Origin: JACDBD01 sp050743385
GTDB taxonomy: Bacteria; Actinomycetota; Acidimicrobiia; IMCC26256; JACDBD01
Length of the DNA: 5,219 nt
Direction of reading: 5' to 3'
Assembly: GCA_050743385.1 (NCBI GenBank)
Contig: JBOGFJ010000087.1
Coordinates: forward strand, 1 to 5,219
Shown here: piece after piece, positions 1-5,219 of the stretch
Layout of the letters: each line of letters begins with the position of its first letter
Numbering within the stretch: the first letter of the stretch is position 1
The notes under the pieces: generated by a model
Databases searched by the model: none
Seen by the model: the letters and a program-made list of their open reading frames with translations, nothing else
Told to the model about the DNA's origin: nothing
Program-made: the position numbers and the translations under genes

Positions 1-171
1 TGCGCCAACGACCACTTCCTCCAGATCGACCACGTCACACCCGTCACCGACGGCGGCCCCACCAGCATCGCCAACACGTGGCGGATCTGCCCCCACCACC
101 ACGACCTCAAGACCCACCACGGCTGGAGAGCCACAGGCGAACCCGGCAACTGGAACCTCGTCCCGCCATGA
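1..171 (+). CDS. HNH endonuclease domain protein, C-terminal end (partial)
   Basis: This is the last 56 codons of a gene that begins before the window; reading starts in frame at base 1 and ends at the TGA at 169-171. The visible protein carries an HNH nuclease core: a Q-I-D-H segment (D10, H11 of the visible part), a D-G-G-P-T-S turn (17-22), N25, then C-P-H-H-H (30-34) and K37-T38, ending in a G-W segment. H11, N25 and one of H33/H34 fit the His-Asn-His metal and catalytic residues; C30 would belong to a structural zinc pair. This arrangement is typical of the C-terminal HNH domain of actinobacterial DUF222/13E12-repeat proteins, which are abundant and mostly of unknown role. The DUF222 part is outside the window, so that family assignment is inference, while the HNH fold is well supported. 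No terminator is evident after the stop. Confidence 0.85.
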   Translation, partial: CANDHFLQIDHVTPVTDGGPTSIANTWRICPHHHDLKTHHGWRATGEPGNWNLVPP

Positions 172-227
172 CGAATCCGCGTCCCCGCCGGTCCCCGGGA
201 GGCCGGAAAGTAGTCACCTCGCGGCGA

Positions 228-233
228 TAACAT
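228..233 (+). promoter_or_regulatory. Possible -10 element for the toxin-antitoxin operon
   Basis: The hexamer TAACAT fits the actinobacterial TANNNT -10 consensus and lies in the 60-base gap after the HNH gene, overlapping the first candidate ATG (232). The second in-frame ATG (241) starts 7 bases after the hexamer, where transcription would be expected to begin. That geometry fits a leaderless mRNA starting at 241. No convincing -35 is seen about 17 bases upstream. A GGGAGG at 197-202 is too far from either ATG to act as a normal ribosome binding site. This is a pattern match only. Confidence 0.25.
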
Positions 234-498
234 GACCACAATGGACGTCGGAGTGCGTGAGCTCAAGGCCCGGCTCTCGGAGTACCTCGCGCGGGCGGCC
301 AAGGGCGAGATGATCCGGGTCACCGAGCGGGGCGTCCCGAAGGCGGTGCTCGGGCCGCTCCCTGGGCGGGCTCGAATCGAGGCGGGCCTCGCCGAGGGCT
401 GGTTGCGGCCGGGTTCGGGTGCCCCGCCTCGCCGGGTCAAGCCCCACCGTTCCACCCGGCGAATCGCCGATGTGCTCGAGGAGGACCGCGGCCCGTGA
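232..498 (+). CDS. Type II antitoxin, Phd/YefM (VapB-like) family
   Basis: This 88-residue protein is the antitoxin of a toxin-antitoxin pair. It should bind and neutralise the toxin encoded just downstream and repress its own operon. Residues 5-43 match the Phd/YefM N-terminal DNA-binding and dimerisation region: V-G-V-R-E-L-K (6-12), a helix through L-S-E-Y-L (15-19), then I-R-V-T-E-R-G-V-P-K-A (28-38) forming the beta hairpin. The C-terminal half (about 44-88) is Pro/Arg-rich, probably flexible, and ends in I-A-D-V-L-E-E-D-R-G (78-87), which resembles the toxin-wrapping tail of antitoxins paired with VapC toxins. The start could be ATG 232 or ATG 241 (85 residues). Neither has a nearby Shine-Dalgarno, and 241 would begin right at the conserved region. 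The stop overlaps the toxin start by 4 bases (GTGA), a sign of translational coupling. The family call is firm; the start is not. Confidence 0.88.
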   Translation: MTTMDVGVRELKARLSEYLARAAKGEMIRVTERGVPKAVLGPLPGRARIEAGLAEGWLRPGSGAPPRRVKPHRSTRRIADVLEEDRGP

Positions 499-899
499 GT
501 ATCTACGTCGACGCCAGCGCGCTCCTCAAGCGCTACGTCGACGAGCCCGATCGTGATGCCGGCGACGAGATCCTCCTTGCCGACACTGAGTGGGTGACGG
601 CCCGCCATACGTTCGTCGAGGTCCACCGAAACCTCGCACGTCTCCTGGAGGGGTCGGCGTTCGCCCGCGCTCGCGACGACTTCGTCTTCGACTGGGAGCG
701 CATGATCGTCGTCGAGCTCGACGAGCCGACCTGTGATCGCGCGGCCGAGCTTGCCGTCACGCTCGGCGTGCGGACGCTGGACGCGCTGCATCTCGCGGCG
801 GCCCAGCGGGTCGGTGGGCCGGCCTTGCCCTTCGTCACGTACGACCTTCGCCAGGCTCAGGCGGCCCGATCGCTCGGCTGGCAGGTTCTCGGCTCGTAA
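495..899 (+). CDS. vapC: PIN-domain ribonuclease toxin, VapC-like
   Basis: This 134-residue protein has the usual VapC length and is a single PIN domain. PIN toxins are Mg2+/Mn2+-dependent ribonucleases that stop translation by cutting tRNA, rRNA or mRNA; the target here is unknown. The four acidic residues are all in place: D6 in Y-V-D-A-S-A-L (4-10), E42 in F-V-E-V-H-R (40-45), D96 in R-T-L-D-A-L-H-L-A-A-A (93-103) and D117 in V-T-Y-D-L-R-Q-A (114-121). The catalytic site therefore looks intact. Translation starts at GTG 495, which overlaps the antitoxin stop by 4 bases and is probably reached by coupled translation. Expression is expected to be autoregulated by the antitoxin-toxin complex acting upstream of base 232. 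The gene converges on the M28-like gene, with 15 bases between the stops. Confidence 0.92.
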   Translation: MSIYVDASALLKRYVDEPDRDAGDEILLADTEWVTARHTFVEVHRNLARLLEGSAFARARDDFVFDWERMIVVELDEPTCDRAAELAVTLGVRTLDALHLAAAQRVGGPALPFVTYDLRQAQAARSLGWQVLGS

Positions 900-907
900 C
901 GAGGCCG
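890..907. terminator. Short hairpin between convergent genes
   Basis: CGGCTCG (890-896) can pair with CGAGGCCG (900-907) through a 7-pair stem with one bulged G, leaving the toxin stop codon TAA (897-899) as a 3-base loop. It sits where the toxin gene and the minus-strand M28-like gene converge. There is no U-run on either side, so it would be an I-shaped, U-less terminator at best. Stems this short also arise by chance in GC-rich DNA. Confidence 0.2.
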
Positions 908-914
908 TCCGCGC

Positions 915-2381
915 TCAGCCCGTCGGGGTGACGCCGGCGCGCATCTCGGCGGCCGTGACACCCGCGGTCGACTCGATGATCTGCACGACGGCCCGCGACA
1001 CCGGCTCCAGGCTCGGCTCGTGGATCTTGTCGAGCGTGTCGCGCTTGTCGAACAGGTACATGGGCGCGGTGAGGAAGTGCACGAGCGGCACGCCGGCGGC
1101 GTGGAAGAACGCGCCGTCGGTGGGCGGGTTCTCGAAGAACACGTCGGGGCGGAGGAGGAGCGAGCGGCGCAGGGCTTCGGTCTCGAGCGCGGTCTGCACC
1201 GTCGTCTGGAGGGTCGGGCTCTCGCTGGTGAACCACCACCGCACCTCGGGCTCGTCGGTCGGCACCAGCGCGCCGTTCTCGCCGACGCACCGGCGCGCCG
1301 CGTGCTCGAGGTGCACCTCCAACACCGTGCTCTCCACGATGCGCGCGTGCTCGTCGATGAACGCCTCCGTGCCCGCGGCCGCGACCATGTGGCCGGCGGT
1401 GAGCATGAACAACATGTTGTGCGGCCGCTCGCGCCGGGGCACCCCGGCCCAGTACCGCGCCTGCGCCAGCACCATCGCGATGCCCGAGCCGTCCTCCACC
1501 GCCGACGCCCATGGCGCGTCGTGGTGCGACGCCACGATCACCCACTCGTCCGACGCCCCCGGCAGCGTGCCGATCACGTTGTGCGACGTCGCGGGTGCGC
1601 GCTCGGCCTCCATCGCCAGGCGCGCCGTCACGGGGCCGGCCGCCATCAGGTCGAGCAGCGCGCGGCCGTCGGAGCCCGACAGCCAGATCCCCGGGATCGG
1701 TCGCTCGATCGCGTCGTACGGCACGTAGTAGTCGCGGGTGTCCCACGGAAACCCGGTGAGCAGGCCGACGAAGCCGATCGCGCCGGCGTCGATCGCGGGC
1801 TCCATCACCGTCTGGAAGTTCGACGCGAACGGCAGGATCTGCTCGAGGGTGTCGAAGTCGCCGGCGGGGTCGTACGACGAGGTCGCCAGCCCGCGGGCCG
1901 CCGACTGCGGCAGCACGATCGGGTCGAGCTCGAACACGGCGATCCGGCCGGTGAGCGAGCCCGCGCGTGGCTCGTCGGTGAGCATCGCGAGCTCGCCCTC
2001 CGCCGTGTCCGGAGTCGAGTGTGGCAGCGGGAATCCGATGAACCGCGGACCCTCGGTCCCGACCCGCAACGTCGCCTCGCCCGGGTCCCACCGCGGGACG
2101 TCGACCGGCTCCCGGCGCACGTCCACGAGGCCGAATTTCTCGAACCGTTCCGCCGCCCAATCCTCGACCCACTTGTCGGCCCGGTACGCCGGGCGACGGA
2201 TGCCGCGGTCGACGATCGTGGCGATCCAGCGCATCATCTCGTCACTGCTCGGAAGCCCGCCCATGCCGGTGGCCTCCCCCCTCGCTGCCCGGAACCATCG
2301 AGCCGGAACCACGGCTGCGGTCAGCCCGCCGACCGCGGTCCGCAGGACGCCGCGCCGGCTCACACGGTCTGCCCAGGACAC
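915..2381 (-). CDS. Tat-exported M28-like metallopeptidase homologue with divergent metal site
   Basis: This protein of about 488 residues opens with a twin-arginine signal: S-R-R-G-V-L-R (8-14), a hydrophobic stretch (about 15-27), then A-R-G-E-A near a likely cleavage site. It should therefore be folded in the cytoplasm and exported. A long N-terminal half (about 45-265), with an A-G-A-I-G-F-V segment at 199-205, resembles a protease-associated domain. From H267-N-V-I-G-T-L-P-G the sequence follows M28 aminopeptidases: S-H-H-D (285-288; H286 and D288 as the HxD pair), E-D-G-S-G (296-300; D297 as bridging ligand), and G-V-P (430-432) followed by R-D-T-L-D-K-I (447-453). The Glu-Glu pair expected near 330 reads G-H-M, and the last His ligand appears to be F444, so peptidase activity is doubtful. 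The start is probably GTG 2381, with GTG 2363 (482 residues) as the alternative; neither has a clear Shine-Dalgarno. The open frame continues upstream into the antisense of the hydrolase, which I judge spurious. Confidence 0.82.
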   Translation of the reverse strand: MSWADRVSRRGVLRTAVGGLTAAVVPARWFRAARGEATGMGGLPSSDEMMRWIATIVDRGIRRPAYRADKWVEDWAAERFEKFGLVDVRREPVDVPRWDPGEATLRVGTEGPRFIGFPLPHSTPDTAEGELAMLTDEPRAGSLTGRIAVFELDPIVLPQSAARGLATSSYDPAGDFDTLEQILPFASNFQTVMEPAIDAGAIGFVGLLTGFPWDTRDYYVPYDAIERPIPGIWLSGSDGRALLDLMAAGPVTARLAMEAERAPATSHNVIGTLPGASDEWVIVASHHDAPWASAVEDGSGIAMVLAQARYWAGVPRRERPHNMLFMLTAGHMVAAAGTEAFIDEHARIVESTVLEVHLEHAARRCVGENGALVPTDEPEVRWWFTSESPTLQTTVQTALETEALRRSLLLRPDVFFENPPTDGAFFHAAGVPLVHFLTAPMYLFDKRDTLDKIHEPSLEPVSRAVVQIIESTAGVTAAEMRAGVTPTG

Positions 2382-2412
2382 GGCAAGGGTTCTACCAGCA
2401 CCACGCGCGAGA

Positions 2413-2451
2413 GTCTGGAGGCCCCGAGGGAGGTCTGGAGGCCCGAGGGAG
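2413..2451 (+). repeat. Tandem direct repeat, 20 and 19 bases, GGAGG-rich
   Basis: Copy 1 (2413-2432) and copy 2 (2433-2451) abut directly and are identical apart from one C missing from the second copy (four versus three C in the middle). Each contains GGAGG, and further GGAGG cores form near the unit junctions. With the true ribosome binding site there are five GGAGG cores between 2417 and 2456, starting at 2417, 2429, 2437, 2448 and 2452. The array lies in the presumed 5' leader of the hydrolase. Confidence 0.9.
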
Positions 2452-2456
2452 GGAGG
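2452..2456 (+). promoter_or_regulatory. Ribosome binding site of the alpha/beta hydrolase
   Basis: GGAGG lies 6 bases before ATG 2463 and fixes the start of the hydrolase. The longer open frame that runs on upstream through the antisense of the M28-like gene is not needed to explain the protein. Confidence 0.8.
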
Positions 2457-2462
2457 ACGACC

Positions 2463-3332
2463 ATGCGACGGTTGCCCGCGGCGATGGTCAAGGTCGTGGC
2501 GGCCGGTGTCGTCGTGGCAGCCATGCCCGCGGTCGCGGCGCGCCAGGAGGTCACCGTCGAGAACGACGTCGTCTACCGCACCGTCGACGGCGTGCAGCTC
2601 GGTGCCGACGTGTATCTGCCCGGCGGCGGAGGCGACGACCGGCCCGCGGTGCTGCTCGTGCACGGCGGCGGCTGGCAGCAGGGCGACAAGACCGCCATGC
2701 GCGAGGAGGGCATGCAGCTTGCCGAGGCCGGGTTCGTCGCGGTGTCGGTGAGCTACCGCCTCGCACCGGAGCATCCGTACCCGGCCGCGGTCGACGATGT
2801 CGAGGCGGCAGTGAAGTGGCTGCGCAAGAAGCCGCAGCGCCGGGCGTACGGGATCGACCCCGACCGCATCGGCGCGATCGGCAGCTCCGCCGGCGGGCAC
2901 CTCGTCGGCATGCTCGCCGCCCTCGGTGACGGGAAGCTCGACAAGGGCGCGCGGGTGGCGGCGGTGGTGTCGTGGTCGGGACCGATGGATCTCGCGACCG
3001 TCGCCGCGATCGTCGACGGCGGCAACCCGCTACCCGCGGGCTCGGCGATCACGACCTTCCTCGGCTGCCAGACCGGTGACTGTCCGGCCAAGGTGGCGGA
3101 GGAGGCGTCGCCGTTCACGCACGTCGACCGCACCGACGCGCCGACGCTGCTGGCGAACTCCGACGCCGAGCTGGTGCCGCTCGCGCTGGTGCAGCCGATG
3201 GTCGACGCGCTCGAGGACGCCGACGTCGAGCACGAGCTCATCGTGTACCCGGGCGACCGCCACGCCAGCCGGCTCCAGCCCGACGTGTGGCCCCCGACGC
3301 TGGCGTTCCTCGAGGAGCACCTCGAGCCGTAG
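2463..3332 (+). CDS. Secreted alpha/beta hydrolase (esterase/lipase-like)
   Basis: This 289-residue protein is a serine hydrolase of the alpha/beta fold, closest in pattern to the alpha/beta hydrolase-3 / BD-FAE type esterases. The substrate cannot be told from sequence, but carboxyl esters are likely. Residues 1-26 form a Sec signal peptide (M-R-R-L, hydrophobic core 11-21, then A-V-A-A before R27). The mature part shows the oxyanion motif H-G-G-G-W (67-71), S-Y-R-L-A-P-E (97-103), the nucleophile elbow G-S-S-A-G-G (140-145, S142) and the catalytic His region Y-P-G-D-R-H (262-267, H267). The acid region reads N-S-D-A-E-L-V-P (232-239), where the Asp usually expected three residues before V-P is Ala; D234 or E236 may serve instead. 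C202 and C207 could form a disulfide, in keeping with export. ATG 2463 is preceded by a strong GGAGG. The gene is divergent from the M28-like gene and ends 4 bases short of the kinase stop. Confidence 0.88.
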   Translation: MRRLPAAMVKVVAAGVVVAAMPAVAARQEVTVENDVVYRTVDGVQLGADVYLPGGGGDDRPAVLLVHGGGWQQGDKTAMREEGMQLAEAGFVAVSVSYRLAPEHPYPAAVDDVEAAVKWLRKKPQRRAYGIDPDRIGAIGSSAGGHLVGMLAALGDGKLDKGARVAAVVSWSGPMDLATVAAIVDGGNPLPAGSAITTFLGCQTGDCPAKVAEEASPFTHVDRTDAPTLLANSDAELVPLALVQPMVDALEDADVEHELIVYPGDRHASRLQPDVWPPTLAFLEEHLEP

Positions 3333-3336
3333 CCGG

Positions 3337-4890
3337 TCAGCCCTCCGCCGCCGGCAGCGACACCGTGAACGCGGTGCCCTGCCCGGGCACCGACTGCACG
3401 TCGATGTCGCCGTCCATCGCTCGCACCAGCGACGCCACGATCGCCAGGCCCAGGCCGGTGCCGCCGGGCGCACCCGTGTCGGCCGGCTCCCCGCGGTGGA
3501 AGCGCTCGAAGATGTGAGGCAGGTCTTCGGGCGGGATCCCGGGGCCGGAATCGGCGACGCGCAGCACGACCCGCTCGCCGGCGCGGCCGGCGCTGAGCGT
3601 GAGCGTGGCGTCGGCATCGGCGTGCTGCACCGCGTTCGTCACCAGGTTGGTGACGACCTGGAGCAACCGGTCGTGGTCGGCGAGAGCGGTCACGCCGGGC
3701 TCGGTGTCGACGCGGGCCTCACGGGGCGCGCCCTGCGTGCCTCGCAGCAGCGCCTCCCGCAGCACGAGCTCCACCTCCACCTGCTCGCGCCCGAGCGGCA
3801 AGCCCTCGTCGAGACGGGCCAGCAGCAACAGGTCTTCCACGATGCGACCCATGCGGTCGATCTCGTCGGTCGCGGTACCGAGCGCGCGGCGCGACGATGC
3901 GTCGCCGAGCTCGTCGGCCAGCAGCTCGAGCTGACCCCGCGCCACCGTGAGCGGTGTGCGCAGCTCGTGCGACGCGTCCGACAGGAACTGCTGCTGCGAG
4001 CGGTACGTGCCCTCGAGGCTGTCGAGCATCTCGTTGAACGAGTGCGCGAGATGCCCGACCTCGTCGTTGGGACCGTCGTGGCTGACCCGCTGCGAGTGGT
4101 CGCCGCTCACCTCGATGCCCTGCACCTCGCCCGCCATGCGCGCCAGTGGCCGCATCGTGCGCCGCACCGCCGCGAACGCGAGCGCGCTCACCACGACGAG
4201 GGCGATGCCGCTCGCCAGCGCCACCGACCGCAGCAGCGTCGCCAGCGTGTCGTCGACCTCGCCGCTGTCGGCCGCGGCCACGATCGTGCCCGCGGGCTCG
4301 CCGTTCAGCACCAGTGGGACCGCCACCGCGCGCACATGGCCGTCGTCGCCGTCGAGGTCGTACCAGCTCGCCTCGGACGCGGTCAGCAGCTCGCGGCTGC
4401 GCTCGATGTCGCCCAGCTGCAGGCCGCCGGTCGTGGTGAGCACCTCACCGTCGGGCGTGCGCACGGCCACCACCTGGTCGGAGGGGAACGCCTGCGCCGC
4501 CAGCCACGCCCGTGCCTGGTCGCCGAGCTGGTCGGGGCTCGACACCAGTTGCGCCGGCCCTTCCTGGAACGACGTGACCGCCGCGCTGAGGCGGCGGTCG
4601 AGCTGGCGGGTCAGGTGCGATCGGGTCTGGCGGTAGGTCAGACCGGCGGCGACGAGCAGGGCCGCGGCCAGCAGCAGCGCGCAGATGCCCACGATCCGGA
4701 TCGAGATCGACGGGACGCGTTCGAGCCGGCGCGCTTCGGTCTCGGGCGTCGCCTCTTCGGCCACGACCACCTCGGGCTCGCCGATCGGGATGGGCTCGGT
4801 GGTCTCGCCCGGCTCGGTGGTGTCGCCCGGATCGGTGGTCTGGCCGGGCGGCGGGCCCGCAACGGTCGGGACGGTCGCGTCGGCAGGCAT
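3337..4890 (-). CDS. Membrane sensor histidine kinase, HAMP-HisKA-HATPase
   Basis: This 517-residue kinase senses a signal outside the membrane and autophosphorylates a His, to be passed to a response regulator not visible here. In order it has: a cytoplasmic extension (1-62) with the repeat T-T-(D/E)-P-G-(D/E); TM1 (about 63-86); an extracytoplasmic sensor region of about 130 residues with no family I can name; TM2 (about 221-242); HAMP (about 243-295); HisKA with F-L-S-D-A-S-H-E-L-R-T-P-L (302-314, phospho-acceptor H308); and HATPase_c with N box N-L-V-T-N-A (415-420), G1 D-S-G-P-G-I (447-452), F box I-F-E-R-F (460-464) and G2 G-T-G-L-G-L-A (477-483). All catalytic motifs look intact, as in OmpR-partnered kinases. 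The ATG overlaps the TGA of the gene before it by one base (TGATG), indicating coupled translation. Its stop faces the hydrolase stop across 4 bases, with no clear terminator. Confidence 0.95.
   Translation of the reverse strand: MPADATVPTVAGPPPGQTTDPGDTTEPGETTEPIPIGEPEVVVAEEATPETEARRLERVPSISIRIVGICALLLAAALLVAAGLTYRQTRSHLTRQLDRRLSAAVTSFQEGPAQLVSSPDQLGDQARAWLAAQAFPSDQVVAVRTPDGEVLTTTGGLQLGDIERSRELLTASEASWYDLDGDDGHVRAVAVPLVLNGEPAGTIVAAADSGEVDDTLATLLRSVALASGIALVVVSALAFAAVRRTMRPLARMAGEVQGIEVSGDHSQRVSHDGPNDEVGHLAHSFNEMLDSLEGTYRSQQQFLSDASHELRTPLTVARGQLELLADELGDASSRRALGTATDEIDRMGRIVEDLLLLARLDEGLPLGREQVEVELVLREALLRGTQGAPREARVDTEPGVTALADHDRLLQVVTNLVTNAVQHADADATLTLSAGRAGERVVLRVADSGPGIPPEDLPHIFERFHRGEPADTGAPGGTGLGLAIVASLVRAMDGDIDVQSVPGQGTAFTVSLPAAEG
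4793..4846 (-). repeat. Three 18-base tandem repeats inside the kinase gene
   Basis: Units 4793-4810, 4811-4828 and 4829-4846 are near-identical. The first two differ by one base; the third is more diverged. In the kinase frame they encode three six-residue units with T-T-(D/E)-P at their core, covering about residues 15-32 of the cytoplasmic N-terminal extension. The array is in frame, so changes in copy number would lengthen or shorten the extension without breaking the kinase. Confidence 0.85.
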
Positions 4891-5219
4891 CAGTCGTCGT
4901 CGCCCCCGCCACCCGGCCCGGAGTCGTCGTCACCGCCACCGGGACCGCGGTTGTCGTCGTCGAAATCGTCGAGGTCGCGCTCGTCGACGTCGTGCTCGAC
5001 CTCCTCGTGGTCGTCGTCGACGGTCACGGGCGGGGGGTCGGTGGTGGGAGCGGTGGGCGGAGGGGGCGGCACGGTCGGCGCCGCGGTGGCGGGAACCGTG
5101 GTCGAGGTCGTCGTCGCGGGCGACTCGTCACCCAGCTCGACGAGGCCGGGCGCGGAGCCGCCACCGTCGTCCTGGGCGAAGCCCGTGAGCACTCCGGCGA
5201 GGAAGACGGCCGACGCCGC
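4890..5219 (-). CDS. Exported Thr/Pro-, Asp- and Gly-rich small protein (partial, start outside window)
   Basis: I do not recognise a family. The last 109 codons are visible, open to the window edge. The first visible residues, A-A-S-A-V-F-L-A-G-V-L-T-G-F-A-Q (1-16), are hydrophobic and look like the core and end of a signal peptide or a membrane anchor. The GTG at 5190-5192 falls inside that stretch, so it is unlikely to be the true start. After it come a Gly-rich segment, a Thr/Ala/Pro segment with a run of five Pro, an acidic stretch with H-E-E-V-E-H-D-V-D-E-R-D and D-D-F-D-D-D, and a C-terminal repeat of D-D-D separated by Gly/Pro-rich spacers (4893-4961), ending in D-D-D. The mature part has almost no Lys or Arg, so it is strongly acidic and probably disordered, and could bind cations. 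Its TGA overlaps the kinase ATG, so the two are very likely co-expressed. A role as sensor accessory is inference. Confidence 0.75.
   Translation of the reverse strand, partial: AASAVFLAGVLTGFAQDDGGGSAPGLVELGDESPATTTSTTVPATAAPTVPPPPPTAPTTDPPPVTVDDDHEEVEHDVDERDLDDFDDDNRGPGGGDDDSGPGGGGDDD
4893..4961 (-). repeat. Asp-triplet / Gly-Pro spacer repeat at the C-terminus of the acidic protein
   Basis: Three D-D-D blocks (4893-4901, 4923-4931, 4953-4961) recur exactly every 30 bases, separated by seven-residue spacers made of S-G-P-G-G-G-G and N-R-G-P-G-G-G. The period is ten codons, and the DNA between units is also similar, suggesting internal duplication. Confidence 0.8.

Larger units (their letters stand above)
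2382..2462. promoter_or_regulatory. Divergent intergenic control region
   Basis: These 81 bases separate the starts of two divergent exported-protein genes, so any promoters for both must lie here or just inside the coding ends. On the minus strand, TAGAAC (bases 2394 down to 2389) is a near match to the TANNNT -10 pattern and lies 7 bases before GTG 2381, which would suit a leaderless transcript. No plus-strand promoter is convincing. The right half is taken up by the GGAGG-rich tandem repeat described separately. Confidence 0.35.

Noticed and set aside
172..231. Possible repressor operator in the gap before the antitoxin
   Set aside because: GTCCCC occurs twice near 181-196, but there is no clear palindrome or pair of spaced repeats to support a specific operator.
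733..1728. Plus-strand frame of 331 codons, overlapping the toxin gene and antisense to the M28-like gene
   Set aside because: Ser/Arg/Thr-rich translation with no recognisable domain; explained by GC-rich codon structure of the real genes.
835..2172. Long minus-strand frame of 445 codons, overlapping the M28-like gene in another phase
   Set aside because: The translation is Arg/Gly/Ala-rich without motifs and is a frame-shifted shadow of the M28-like gene.
1020..2462. Upstream extension of the hydrolase frame, opposite the M28-like gene
   Set aside because: The added residues are Arg/His/Val-rich low-complexity typical of an antisense GC-rich frame, while GGAGG plus ATG 2463 and a signal peptide mark the true start.
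2382..2900. Upstream extension of the M28-like reading frame to base 2900
   Set aside because: It runs antisense through the hydrolase start, its ribosome binding site and its signal peptide, and adds about 173 residues before a clear Tat signal. A Tat motif has to be near the N-terminus.
3332..3355. Inverted repeat GCCGG / CCGGC at the hydrolase-kinase junction as a terminator
   Set aside because: Only 5 pairs with a 14-base loop, inside the kinase 3' coding end and without a U-run; expected by chance at this GC content.
3947..4636. Plus-strand frame opposite the kinase
   Set aside because: Ser/Thr/Arg-rich antisense shadow of a kinase whose motifs are all intact.
4890..5192. GTG 5190-5192 as start of the acidic protein
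   Set aside because: The frame stays open to the window edge and the codons before it extend the hydrophobic export segment, so the true start is likely beyond base 5219.

Overview
The window is GC-rich and densely coded, with G or C in most third codon positions and GTG used as a start codon. It also has a DUF222-type HNH nuclease tail, a Phd/VapC module and Thr/Pro-rich low-complexity secreted-protein segments. Together these suggest a chromosome fragment of an actinobacterium, perhaps of the Acidimicrobiia kind. The taxonomic call is inference from style, since no marker gene is present. No RNA gene, CRISPR array, insertion sequence or phage gene was seen.

Layout from left to right. Bases 1-171 hold the 3' end of an HNH endonuclease-type gene (+). 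After a 60-base gap comes a two-gene toxin-antitoxin operon (+): a Phd/YefM-VapB-like antitoxin (232-498) and a PIN-domain VapC-like toxin (495-899), overlapping by 4 bases. Converging on it is a long minus-strand gene (915-2381) for a Tat-exported M28-like metallopeptidase homologue. Its N-terminal metal motif is intact, but the later zinc ligands appear substituted. An 81-base divergent intergenic region (2382-2462) carries a tandem 20/19-base repeat with five GGAGG cores. It leads into a secreted alpha/beta hydrolase (2463-3332, +). Four bases beyond that gene's stop lies the end of a minus-strand sensor histidine kinase (3337-4890). The kinase ATG overlaps the TGA of a further upstream minus-strand gene (4890 to the window edge), which encodes an exported, Thr/Pro-rich, Asp-rich, Gly-rich small protein whose start lies outside the window.

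How the genes may work together. The antitoxin and toxin form a self-contained module. The M28-like protein and the esterase-like hydrolase are divergent and both look exported, so they may be co-regulated extracytoplasmic enzymes, but nothing visible ties their substrates together. The acidic exported protein and the histidine kinase are translationally coupled, which suggests a sensory unit. A response regulator would be expected further along the minus-strand operon, beyond base 5219, but is not visible.

The observations most worth a second look are the coupled acidic protein and kinase with its repeat-bearing N-terminal extension, the altered metal site of the M28-like protein, and the GGAGG-rich tandem repeat.
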